32,568 bases of DNA from JARRRL01 sp037380725 (lineage in GTDB: Bacteria > Pseudomonadota > Gammaproteobacteria > Pseudomonadales > JANQJO01), in contig JARRRL010000045.1 of assembly GCA_037380725.1 (NCBI GenBank), positions 1-32,568 of the forward strand, written 5' to 3'. The translations under genes were made by a program, and so were the position numbers. Positions 8,326-16,275 of the stretch are shown one piece after another (the stretch's first letter is position 1; the number at the start of each line of letters is the position of its first letter). The notes below the pieces were generated by a model that did not search any database, was not told the origin of the DNA, and saw only the letters and a list, made by a program, of their open reading frames with translations.

Positions 8326-8877
8326 ATGCCTGATACACTTTCGAATGTCATCATTCCTACGCAATCGCTCGATGCGGATGCCGTCGTATTGTCGCCGGCA
8401 GATCTGCCGCCTTTGGAGGCATGCAGTGATGCTGAATACTTGATTCAAGCGGCTTGTGTGCGTTCCGCCGCACCGGGTGGCGTGTGGGTTGTGGCGCAGC
8501 GGCCTAAGCAGTGTTCGCGCTGTGCAAATCAGGGTGGCTGTGGGGTGGGTCTCCTGAGCCGTTGGTGGTCACAGGGGGAGCAATTGGTGTTTGCGAAAAC
8601 CACGATGCCTTTACCGCCAGGCAGTTGGATATGGTTGGGATTCCCCAAGGCTGATTTTTTGCGTTCTGTATTTATGCTGTATTGCTGGCCGATCGTGTTG
8701 TTGTTATTGGGTGGTTTTGCCGGGCTTACGCTGAGTCCTGAGGCGTGGCCGACTGATCTCAAATCCGCTGTTGGGATGGGGCTAGGTGCGTTTTGTGGGG
8801 CGCTGATGACGTATTATTGGTCTCGACGTCGTGCGAGAGCGACATCGGTTGTGGTATTGTGGCCGAAACAATTTTGA
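8326..8877 (+). CDS. rseC: SoxR-reducing/RseC family protein (RseC/MucC)
   Basis: The 183-residue inner-membrane protein begins two bases after the rseB stop. It has the RseC/MucC layout: a soluble N-terminal part carrying the cysteine cluster CSRCANQGGCG (about residues 65-75), then two membrane spans (about 107-127 and 144-162) and a basic tail. In E. coli RseC has a mild positive effect on sigma-E activity, and relatives take part in SoxR reduction. A redox role of the cysteines is inferred. Its place between rseB and mucD supports the call. Its primary sequence is otherwise weakly conserved. Confidence 0.85.
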   Translation: MPDTLSNVIIPTQSLDADAVVLSPADLPPLEACSDAEYLIQAACVRSAAPGGVWVVAQRPKQCSRCANQGGCGVGLLSRWWSQGEQLVFAKTTMPLPPGSWIWLGFPKADFLRSVFMLYCWPIVLLLLGGFAGLTLSPEAWPTDLKSAVGMGLGAFCGALMTYYWSRRRARATSVVVLWPKQF

Positions 8878-8951
8878 GCACGGTTGAGTATATTTTGTTT
8901 CGATATTGTCTACTTGATGGCGCTTAGTCCAAATAGATTGGAGTGTATGGC

Positions 8952-10496
8952 ATGTATGAAAATGGATTCAGTATCTGTGACGGGAACAAGCTGTCTGTGC
9001 GTCAGGGCGGTGTGCACCAGAAGCGTGTACATAAGCGTGTGCATAAAAAGGGGGTGCGCAAAGCGTGTGGGCGATACCGTGTTTTATGGATGTTCCCGTG
9101 CTTGATGTGGCTGTCGTTGCTATCGGTTCATTCTCAAGCGGAGTTACCGAATTTTCGAGATATTGTTAAATCTCAAGGACCCGGCGTGGTGAATATTAGC
9201 ACGGTCCAAAAGTCTCACAAGAACAATTGGGGAGAGCAATTGCGGGGTTTGCCCAGTCCCTACGATTTTGATGAATTGCCGGAGATTTTCAAACATTTTT
9301 TTGGCACACCACCGGGAGATGGGGGTGGGGCGCCGTCTCAGCGTCAAACGCGTTCCCTGGGTTCGGGCTTTGTGCTGTCGGAAGATGGCTATATTTTAAC
9401 AAACAATCACGTGGTAAAAGATGCGGATGAGATTTTTGTTCGCCTGACGGACCGTCAAGAGTTCGTTGCTGAGCTCGTGGGGACGGATCCGCGCAGTGAT
9501 ATTGCTTTATTGAAAGTGGATGCCGAATCATTGAAACCCGTTAAGTTGGGTTCTTCCAAAACGGTTGAAGTGGGTGATTGGGTTTTGGCAATCGGTTCGC
9601 CCTATGGTTTCGAAAATACCGTTACAGCCGGTATCGTGAGTGCAACCGGGCGAAGTTTGGAGAATCCGCGTGATACGTATGTGCCATTTATACAAAGCGA
9701 TGTGGCAATTAATCCGGGTAATTCTGGTGGCCCTTTGTTTAATCTGGATGGCGAAGTGGTTGGGGTGAACGCCCAAATTTACAGCGGTACAGGCGGTTTC
9801 ATGGGGCTTTCTTTTGCGATACCAATTGATGTGGCGATGGATGTGGTGCATCAGTTGAAAGAGGATGGCCATGTGAGTCGAGGTTGGTTGGGCGTTTTAA
9901 TTCAGGAGGTCAGCTTGGATTTGGCTGAATCGTTTGGCATGGATCGCCCGCGTGGTGCATTGGTCGCGAATGTGTTGGAAGATGGACCCGCAGAATCTGC
10001 AGGAATATTGCCCGGTGATGTCATACTGACCTTTGATGGTAACGATCTGAATTTGGCCTCAGAGTTGCCGCCTTTGGTCGGGCGTGTGAAACCGGGCACA
10101 ACGGTGAAAATTGTTTTGATGCGCCAAGGTAAACCCAAAACCCTTAAACTTGAAGTGGGTGAGTTGCCCGAAGACGACTCCACCACGCTTGCTCAATCTG
10201 CGAGCACCAAGCAACCCGAGAATCGGCTAAATGTGGAAGTGCAAGCTTTGACGCGTGATCAAATGAAGCGATGGGATGTTGAGTTTGGCGTGTTGGTGAG
10301 TGTGGTTGGGTCAGGCCCGGCGATGGATGCGGGTCTCAAACCGGGAGACGTCATCATGATGATAAATTACGAAAAAGTCACTTCCGTCAAATCGTTTAAC
10401 TCCTTGCTGGACGCACTGCCTGCTGGACGTAATATACCGGTTCAGGTTAGTCGGAATGGTAGCCCACGGTTTGTGGCCATAAAATTACCGGACTGA
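8952..10496 (+). CDS. mucD: periplasmic Do-family serine protease MucD/DegP
   Basis: This periplasmic HtrA-type protease/chaperone degrades misfolded envelope proteins. The trypsin-like domain carries the catalytic triad: His153 (LTNNHVV), Asp183 (RSDIALL) and Ser258 (NPGNSGGPLF). Two PDZ domains follow: GWLGVLIQEV onwards and the C-terminal VLVSVVGSGPAMDAGLKPGDV. The signal peptide core is WMFPCLMWLSLLSVHSQA. ATG 8952 has GGAG eight bases upstream and is preferred over GTG 8943. The predicted n-region is about 45 residues, unusually long and basic, with repeated K-R-V-H units. ATG 9090 would leave almost no n-region. The gene is the last of the rpoE operon and is followed by a hairpin. Confidence 0.94.
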   Translation: MYENGFSICDGNKLSVRQGGVHQKRVHKRVHKKGVRKACGRYRVLWMFPCLMWLSLLSVHSQAELPNFRDIVKSQGPGVVNISTVQKSHKNNWGEQLRGLPSPYDFDELPEIFKHFFGTPPGDGGGAPSQRQTRSLGSGFVLSEDGYILTNNHVVKDADEIFVRLTDRQEFVAELVGTDPRSDIALLKVDAESLKPVKLGSSKTVEVGDWVLAIGSPYGFENTVTAGIVSATGRSLENPRDTYVPFIQSDVAINPGNSGGPLFNLDGEVVGVNAQIYSGTGGFMGLSFAIPIDVAMDVVHQLKEDGHVSRGWLGVLIQEVSLDLAESFGMDRPRGALVANVLEDGPAESAGILPGDVILTFDGNDLNLASELPPLVGRVKPGTTVKIVLMRQGKPKTLKLEVGELPEDDSTTLAQSASTKQPENRLNVEVQALTRDQMKRWDVEFGVLVSVVGSGPAMDAGLKPGDVIMMINYEKVTSVKSFNSLLDALPAGRNIPVQVSRNGSPRFVAIKLPD

Positions 10497-10540
10497 GTAG
10501 CCAATCTGTGATACAAAATCTGTAATACCATAGAAATTAT

Positions 10541-10567
10541 CCCCCTCTTCCTTTTTTTGAGAGGGGG
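10541..10567. terminator. hairpin between convergent mucD and the DAB operon
   Basis: The arms CCCCCTCT (10541-10548) and AGAGGGGG (10560-10567) pair perfectly around an 11-base T-rich loop. It lies 45 bp after mucD and 73 bp past the end of the convergent DAB operon. No T run follows in either direction, so a factor-independent terminator is only probable. Confidence 0.5.
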
Positions 10568-10639
10568 CGCAACGTATATGGATGTATGGGTTCGGTACTT
10601 ACGATCACATTAAAACAGAAGCTAAAACAGAGCGCGTTG

Positions 10640-11959
10640 TCACGTTTGTTCGGAATAGGCAAGGTGATCAGACGGCTCGGTTTGCCTTACCTGCTCTTCG
10701 TGAAAGGTGGTTTTTCCCGCCATCTGGGTGATGAGCTTCGGGTAACAGCCTAAACCAACAAGTAAAGTCAGTATTGCTACAAAAGCGTACGCTTCACGGG
10801 GTACAATGTCGGCGCTTAATTCGTTACTGCCCAGCTTTCGACCCAGAAAAAGCTGAACGTAACATCGGTACACGGCGATACTGGTACACGCCATGGCGAT
10901 GAGCAAGGTGAGACCCTCTAAGATCGATTTTTTCAACACAGCGTGTATCAAAAGATCTTCACCGACAAACCCTAAGGTTCCGGGTACATCGACAATACAC
11001 ATGCCAAATACGAGAAACAGAATAGCGAGTCGTGGCATTTTGTCAAAGCATACGGTCGACTTGGTCAATCGACGAACACCCGTTCGGATTTCAAACATCC
11101 ACACGCATAAACCGAAGCCTGATCCGGCTAACAAGGCGACGACCCATTGAAGTAAGGCACCGATTTCCCCTAAGCTGTCTGCTTGCAGATAACCGACAAA
11201 AATCAGTGTGCTCTGAATAGACATCATACACACATAAAATTTTCTTAAATTATTGCTGGTTAACACACTCACAGCCAGGGCGAGGAACACGAGGCTTATC
11301 CACACCATCACGCCGCTGTGAAACCAGGCGGGTGCCTGATCGATGAGCGGCAGCGCAAATCGAATCACGATGTAGAGACCCATATTGGCTGAGGTGGTGA
11401 GCAGCAAGATGGGGAAGGCGCATCGATTTACGATATCTTTTAAGGCGCTGTGGAAGGGAAACAAGCCTTGGCGCAGCGATCCCGAAATCAGAAATAGAGC
11501 CGCGATTCCCAGGGAAGCGTTGGGCGACAGGGTGCTCAGATCCACCGTGGTCCAGCGCGTTGTTGGGAAAATCGATTGTTGCTGGAGGTAGACACAAGAT
11601 ACCGCGATGGCAAACAGGATCAAGGCTGTGCTTTGAGCGCGCAGATATTGTTGGTAACCGCTGCTGTGCCGGATAAACAACATGACGCTGAGCATCCACA
11701 ATATACCTAATAATACCACGTGATTGGCGTGAAAAAATGCGGTGATCAATGAGGTGAAAATCAGAATGGTGGACAGCAATTTGGGTTTTCGTTGATGACG
11801 AGGAATCAGGGTAATGAGCATGAGCGTGGAGAAAGTATAGTAAAAGAAATAGGTGTTTCGTGTGAAGCAGGCGAAACGGAGTCCATACGCGATACCTGCG
11901 GGAAGTGTGATGGCCAATAATAACGCTATTTCTGAAAGGACTATTTCTGAAAAAATCAC
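10640..11959 (-). CDS. antiporter-like (NuoN/MrpD-type) membrane subunit of the DAB locus
   Basis: This 439-residue, very hydrophobic protein has roughly a dozen predicted spans and resembles proton-conducting subunits of complex I and Mrp antiporters. The segment that should carry the discontinuous-helix motif reads SLRQGLFPFHSALKDIVNRC. DabB next door has the canonical LAKSAQFPLSGWLPKAMEGP. The key lysine is therefore Arg, and the W-L-P and M-E-G-P-T-P elements are absent. The later VDVPGTLGFVGEDLLI segment resembles the second half of NuoM/NuoN proteins. The start ATG overlaps the dabB stop by 4 bp (ATGA), so it is the last gene of the sulP-dabA-dabB operon. I infer a structural or ion-path partner of DabB, not an independent pump. 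A gene symbol is not justified. Confidence 0.75.
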   Translation of the reverse strand: MIFSEIVLSEIALLLAITLPAGIAYGLRFACFTRNTYFFYYTFSTLMLITLIPRHQRKPKLLSTILIFTSLITAFFHANHVVLLGILWMLSVMLFIRHSSGYQQYLRAQSTALILFAIAVSCVYLQQQSIFPTTRWTTVDLSTLSPNASLGIAALFLISGSLRQGLFPFHSALKDIVNRCAFPILLLTTSANMGLYIVIRFALPLIDQAPAWFHSGVMVWISLVFLALAVSVLTSNNLRKFYVCMMSIQSTLIFVGYLQADSLGEIGALLQWVVALLAGSGFGLCVWMFEIRTGVRRLTKSTVCFDKMPRLAILFLVFGMCIVDVPGTLGFVGEDLLIHAVLKKSILEGLTLLIAMACTSIAVYRCYVQLFLGRKLGSNELSADIVPREAYAFVAILTLLVGLGCYPKLITQMAGKTTFHEEQVRQTEPSDHLAYSEQT

Positions 11960-13287
11960 GATTTTTCTCCTGCACGGTTTGTTCGCTTTTGGATGAACCT
12001 GTTTTCGATTTTTATGGCTTGAGAAGACAGACGGTGTATTGGGCGAACCAGCAAGACTCTGAAAATGGCGTCGAGATTACCTTCCCCGAGCGCTTGTCGG
12101 TAAACCCATATGTTGATTTTTTGAGGTAATAAACGCTCGATTCTTGAGTGCGAGCCGAGTATGGGTTCATGACCGATGTGATGAAAGTCATGCAGCACGG
12201 ATGGGGATCGTAAAAATTGGAGCGATCGAATTAAAGAGTGACCGATCATATGCACCAGGGCAAGCGTCGTCCAACCTAAGCCAATCTCGATGTAGATGAT
12301 GCCCACTTGCGTCATGGCGGCGTAGGCCAGAATCGTTTTTACATCGGATCGAGTTCTACCGATAAAGGCGCCATACATGGTCGTTAATGCGCCGATGCTT
12401 ACGATGGTGGCGCGCGCGATGAACGATTGATCGATAATGGGAAACAGCCGGATGAGCAAATAAGCGCCAGCGTGTATGGATAAGGCGCCGTAAAAAATAG
12501 CGCTTGATGGGGTGGGGCCTTCCATGGCTTTGGGTAACCAGCCACTCAATGGAAACTGAGCGGATTTGGCCAGTGAGGCGAGAATAAAAAAGAGCGAGAC
12601 AAGAGTAAATTGCGTGGCGGACAAATCCCATTGGGTGGCCGTCTCGATACTGGAAAAGGCCATCGGCACGGCTGAGGTGTGCGCGTAATGATGCCAGACA
12701 ACCGCACCGGTTAATAGGGCGATATCACAAAATCGATAATAAATGAAGGCGTGCAATCCATTTTCCGCAGGTTGTCGCCGCTCATGGTAGAAGCCGATCA
12801 GTAGAGCGGAACTGATGCCCAGGAGTTCCCAGCCGGCAAACAGTAAATCAACGGTCCCTGCCACAATGACGAGGGAAATGCCGCCTGCAAAGAGTAAGTA
12901 CAGTGCACAGAACCTGAAATAGCCCCGATCTCTGTGAAGATAACGCACACAAAAATAACTGATGACATTCAATAAAAATGAACACACCAGCAGCAGTGGA
13001 CACGACAGACCATCCATCAGTAAGGTAATCTCAAAGCCATAATGACCGATCAAGTACCAATGACCTAAGTTGATATTGATGCCTTGCAAGTCTTGACTCA
13101 GGTAAATGACCAAACACGTGATCACGGCGACCAGGTGCCCGATCATGATGCTTCGGCACAGTCGTGCAACGCCGCTTTCCGTGAGTGTGCGACCGATGAG
13201 CATCAGTAGACACAATATAATAAAGCCTAATAAAGGTAGACCGACCAGTCCCAGCGCCAGGACTTTCAGCAGCGTCTCCTCACCCAT
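11956..13287 (-). CDS. dabB: DAB inorganic-carbon pump, membrane subunit DabB (NuoL-like)
   Basis: The 443-residue NuoL-family membrane protein forms the ion-conducting half of the DabA-DabB CO2-hydrating pump. The Proton_antipo_M core is clear. It contains DLLFAGWELLGISSALLIGFY with the TM5 glutamate, then LAKSAQFPLSGWLPKAMEGPTPSSA with the TM7 lysine, then DVKTILAYAAMTQVG. The tail HMIGHSLIRSLQFLRSPSVLHDFHH is typical of DUF2309-linked members, which lack the long lateral helix of true NuoL. AAGGGG stands before the ATG, and the start overlaps the end of dabA by 8 bp. Energy coupling to an H+ or Na+ gradient is known for the family; the ion cannot be read from the sequence. Confidence 0.9.
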   Translation of the reverse strand: MGEETLLKVLALGLVGLPLLGFIILCLLMLIGRTLTESGVARLCRSIMIGHLVAVITCLVIYLSQDLQGININLGHWYLIGHYGFEITLLMDGLSCPLLLVCSFLLNVISYFCVRYLHRDRGYFRFCALYLLFAGGISLVIVAGTVDLLFAGWELLGISSALLIGFYHERRQPAENGLHAFIYYRFCDIALLTGAVVWHHYAHTSAVPMAFSSIETATQWDLSATQFTLVSLFFILASLAKSAQFPLSGWLPKAMEGPTPSSAIFYGALSIHAGAYLLIRLFPIIDQSFIARATIVSIGALTTMYGAFIGRTRSDVKTILAYAAMTQVGIIYIEIGLGWTTLALVHMIGHSLIRSLQFLRSPSVLHDFHHIGHEPILGSHSRIERLLPQKINIWVYRQALGEGNLDAIFRVLLVRPIHRLSSQAIKIENRFIQKRTNRAGEKS

Positions 13288-16243
13288 TGTTCACCCCTTG
13301 TTGTGTTTGTCTGGCGGTAATAAAGACTGGCGGTAGGTGTTCCATTTTTCCCGAATAATAGGACCCCGATGTGGAGTATTCGGGCAGTGTGCCAGTTTGA
13401 GTGGGTTGCGTGATCCGTTTTAGACCTTCATACCAAGACAGCTCTGCGGTAATTGGATTGATTAGGCCAAATTGAATCCAGCGGTTTTCGATTAATTTTT
13501 TCACGAACGGTACGGTTTCCAGCACTTTATCGATGGTGGTCTGGCGTGCTTCAACCAGGGTGACGAGTCGTACCGGTTCGTGAATTTCGACCATTTGCAG
13601 TGGTAAGCCGGTTCGCAAATCCGATCGGCATCCATTCATGACGCCAATCAGTCCCGTTACGTTATGAGGGAGTTTGGTGCCGCAGCCGTATTTTTCATTA
13701 TCGATGAAAGAGAAGTAGTACTCTAAATTAATACCGGCGCACACGGGAATAACCGCAGACAGCAGTGCGCACAGGAGCGTGCCCTCATCATCCGTGTTGA
13801 AATCGTATGACACCAAGAAAGCGCGGCGGTCTAAAAACAAATTTCGAGTGAGTGCGCGTCGGCCCACAATGCAGATGGCGTTTGTGCAATGCCCGTATTC
13901 GGGTCTAGGCTCTCGAAGGTTTTGAGAACGACCTTGGACGTGTTTAAGCGCTAGATTGGGACTAAAATGCTTAGCGTCTTCAAAACGACGGCAACGCTCG
14001 TGCGCATCCAGTGTGCGCGCACGATCGAAATCCGTTAAGGCCTGGTTCAGGCGTGGCGTGTGGGAAGCGGGAACTCGACTCAAATCAAAAAACGCGATTT
14101 CGTCTGAGCACGTGTCATGATATCCCCCGATAAAATGGGTATCTGGTGGAATGAGCAGACCCCGCTTGGCCAGGAGCTGCCTGACAGCGGGAATGTTTGC
14201 TATCTGAGCAAAGGCTCTGGCATTCGGGCCACCACGGCGACCGCCGCAGGCGCCACAGTCGTGCGCCGATTCATGTGGGTTGTTGAGACTTTTGGAACCG
14301 TGACCGATTACGAATACGAGAGGGGCAAATTGTGACATGCCAGCGCCGCGTAATACGCCGTACACCCGTTCCGCCATTTCTTGAGTTGAAAATCCTTTTA
14401 ACAGACCCGATTCGAGCTCTGATTCTTCATGACGCTCAATGCGTAATTCGGAATCAATCGCTGGAAAAAAGTGATGATGAAGTCGATCGATCACGTTCCC
14501 GCAGATCCGAGGAAAGTGTATTCGAAAAAACATGGGCACACAGGACAGCACGCCACCCAGCATGGTGAACAGGGCGCCGGTGGCAAAATCGCGCGAATGA
14601 TCATAAATATTTCGACACACTTTTTTAACGAAATTGTAACGATGGGTGGCGAGGTGCGACACCTGTTGATGCTGTTGATGAGGCACTTCTTCAATCAGGT
14701 ATTTCGCTTGCATGGCTGCTGGACACAAGGGAACAGCATGATGATCATTGATGCCTTTATAGCGGATATCCAATCCAAAAAAACCAGCTACGCCTAGGGT
14801 TTCGCAATGTGGTTCCGTTTCTTCCAGGTGACGTCGTAAGGATTCTTCGCGATCATCGATGCAAAATAAAGCTTGATAATGCGGTGCGCTGGCGGGGCTC
14901 ACGTGCCGTTGCGCATTGAGGAACACCGCATTCATGATCATGGTTTTGTGCGTGTGCTCATAGGCTTGATGTAAAATTCTGCGCCGCTTAAAATCATCCA
15001 CCTCGTTCAGCAGTGTGATCATGGCCTTGGCGTCGAAAGGCGTGATGTGCGTGAGGTCTTGCATGCCAATGCCTAGAGATTGAAATAATAAAAAGAGTTC
15101 TAGGCGTGCCCCTTGTGTGTGGGTTCGGGCTGGCTTGGCGGGGAACTCAGTGTCGTCGGTTTCCAATGTGAGCGCCTGTCTCAATAACAGTAATCGGATG
15201 ATCATAAGATCCAATAACGAGAGTGCCGCATGTTTGTGCTGCGTGAGCGTGGGATTGGCTTCAAAAAGCGCAACGGTTCCACTCCAGCCAGGCAGTTTCA
15301 ACAGTTCCGCCTGAATACAGGTTTCGTGATCGGCGTCATCAATACCCAATTTATCCAGCAAACTCAGCAGTATTGAGGGTTTGGATTCCAGATTGAGTTC
15401 ACGTAAGTCTTGTGGGTTTACCCAACGTAAGCGATTGGGTAAACCGATTTCACCGTGTTGAATGAAATGAATGAAGGCATCGAGTAGGTTTTGCTGCTTA
15501 TAAGGGATGTGCCAGTACGAGATGCCTTGATCGGTGTAAGCGCTTAAAAAGGTGATGAGGCGTTCGTTAACGCGATGATCAACGCGAAATCCGTGATGGT
15601 GCACGGGGGGGTGATGGGGTGAGAACAGGTAAGAATTTACGTTTTCGCTGAGCCAACTCCACAGCGATTCCAGGGCGAATCGATCGATGGCTTGTTGTGT
15701 CCAAATGCGATTGGGATTGCTGTGATGGCAAATCGCTTCAGCTTGTGCTCGGATGCGCTCTTGCGCATACCCCGAACATTGAGGGATAAAATTTCGGAGG
15801 TAATCACCTTCGGAAAGTAAATAATCGATGGTGTTACTGGACTCCTTGATGCTGGGTGTGAGCAAGAGCTTACGATAAAATGCCGCGTCGCTCAGGTTCA
15901 CCCAGGCAGGGATCTCTGCTTTGAGTATGCCCTCGGATTGATTTTGTGTGATAACGTAATTCAGACTGTGCGCGCTGATTCTCCCAGAGACAAAGCTGTC
16001 GACATAGGCGCGGTGGCTCATATACGGTTCCGCGCCCCTTGTGTGGGCCATGCTTTCCGTTGCATCCTCAAAAGAGTGATTCTCAAAATGATGCAGCGTG
16101 TTGTGGTGAACGAAAACCCCAATAGGGCCTTGTTCTGGTAATAACTTTTTGGTTTTCTCCAGTATGTCTATGAGTTGTTCCTGTCGATCCGGTACCCGGG
16201 TTGTTACCCGGGCCTGTGGTTTGGTGTGTAGTTCTTGTAACAC
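13280..16243 (-). CDS. dabA: DAB inorganic-carbon pump, beta-carbonic-anhydrase-like subunit DabA (DUF2309)
   Basis: The 987-residue cytoplasmic zinc protein docks on DabB and hydrates CO2 to bicarbonate in one direction. All four residues of the carbonic-anhydrase-like zinc site are visible: Cys461 and Asp463 (FCIDDREE), His648 (FVIGHGS) and Cys663 (HDCGACGG). The 15-residue His-Cys spacing equals that of the characterised Halothiobacillus DabA. Other family blocks include FVHHNTLHHFE at residues 44-54 and PLQMVEIHEPVRL near the C-terminus. Start GTG 16243 has GGAG seven bases upstream, 32 bp after sulP. The frame is intact. No separate carbonic anhydrase gene lies in the window. Confidence 0.95.
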   Translation of the reverse strand: MLQELHTKPQARVTTRVPDRQEQLIDILEKTKKLLPEQGPIGVFVHHNTLHHFENHSFEDATESMAHTRGAEPYMSHRAYVDSFVSGRISAHSLNYVITQNQSEGILKAEIPAWVNLSDAAFYRKLLLTPSIKESSNTIDYLLSEGDYLRNFIPQCSGYAQERIRAQAEAICHHSNPNRIWTQQAIDRFALESLWSWLSENVNSYLFSPHHPPVHHHGFRVDHRVNERLITFLSAYTDQGISYWHIPYKQQNLLDAFIHFIQHGEIGLPNRLRWVNPQDLRELNLESKPSILLSLLDKLGIDDADHETCIQAELLKLPGWSGTVALFEANPTLTQHKHAALSLLDLMIIRLLLLRQALTLETDDTEFPAKPARTHTQGARLELFLLFQSLGIGMQDLTHITPFDAKAMITLLNEVDDFKRRRILHQAYEHTHKTMIMNAVFLNAQRHVSPASAPHYQALFCIDDREESLRRHLEETEPHCETLGVAGFFGLDIRYKGINDHHAVPLCPAAMQAKYLIEEVPHQQHQQVSHLATHRYNFVKKVCRNIYDHSRDFATGALFTMLGGVLSCVPMFFRIHFPRICGNVIDRLHHHFFPAIDSELRIERHEESELESGLLKGFSTQEMAERVYGVLRGAGMSQFAPLVFVIGHGSKSLNNPHESAHDCGACGGRRGGPNARAFAQIANIPAVRQLLAKRGLLIPPDTHFIGGYHDTCSDEIAFFDLSRVPASHTPRLNQALTDFDRARTLDAHERCRRFEDAKHFSPNLALKHVQGRSQNLREPRPEYGHCTNAICIVGRRALTRNLFLDRRAFLVSYDFNTDDEGTLLCALLSAVIPVCAGINLEYYFSFIDNEKYGCGTKLPHNVTGLIGVMNGCRSDLRTGLPLQMVEIHEPVRLVTLVEARQTTIDKVLETVPFVKKLIENRWIQFGLINPITAELSWYEGLKRITQPTQTGTLPEYSTSGSYYSGKMEHLPPVFITARQTQQGVNNG

Positions 16244-16275
16244 GTTCAGACTCCATCCATAATTTATGTCGTAAT

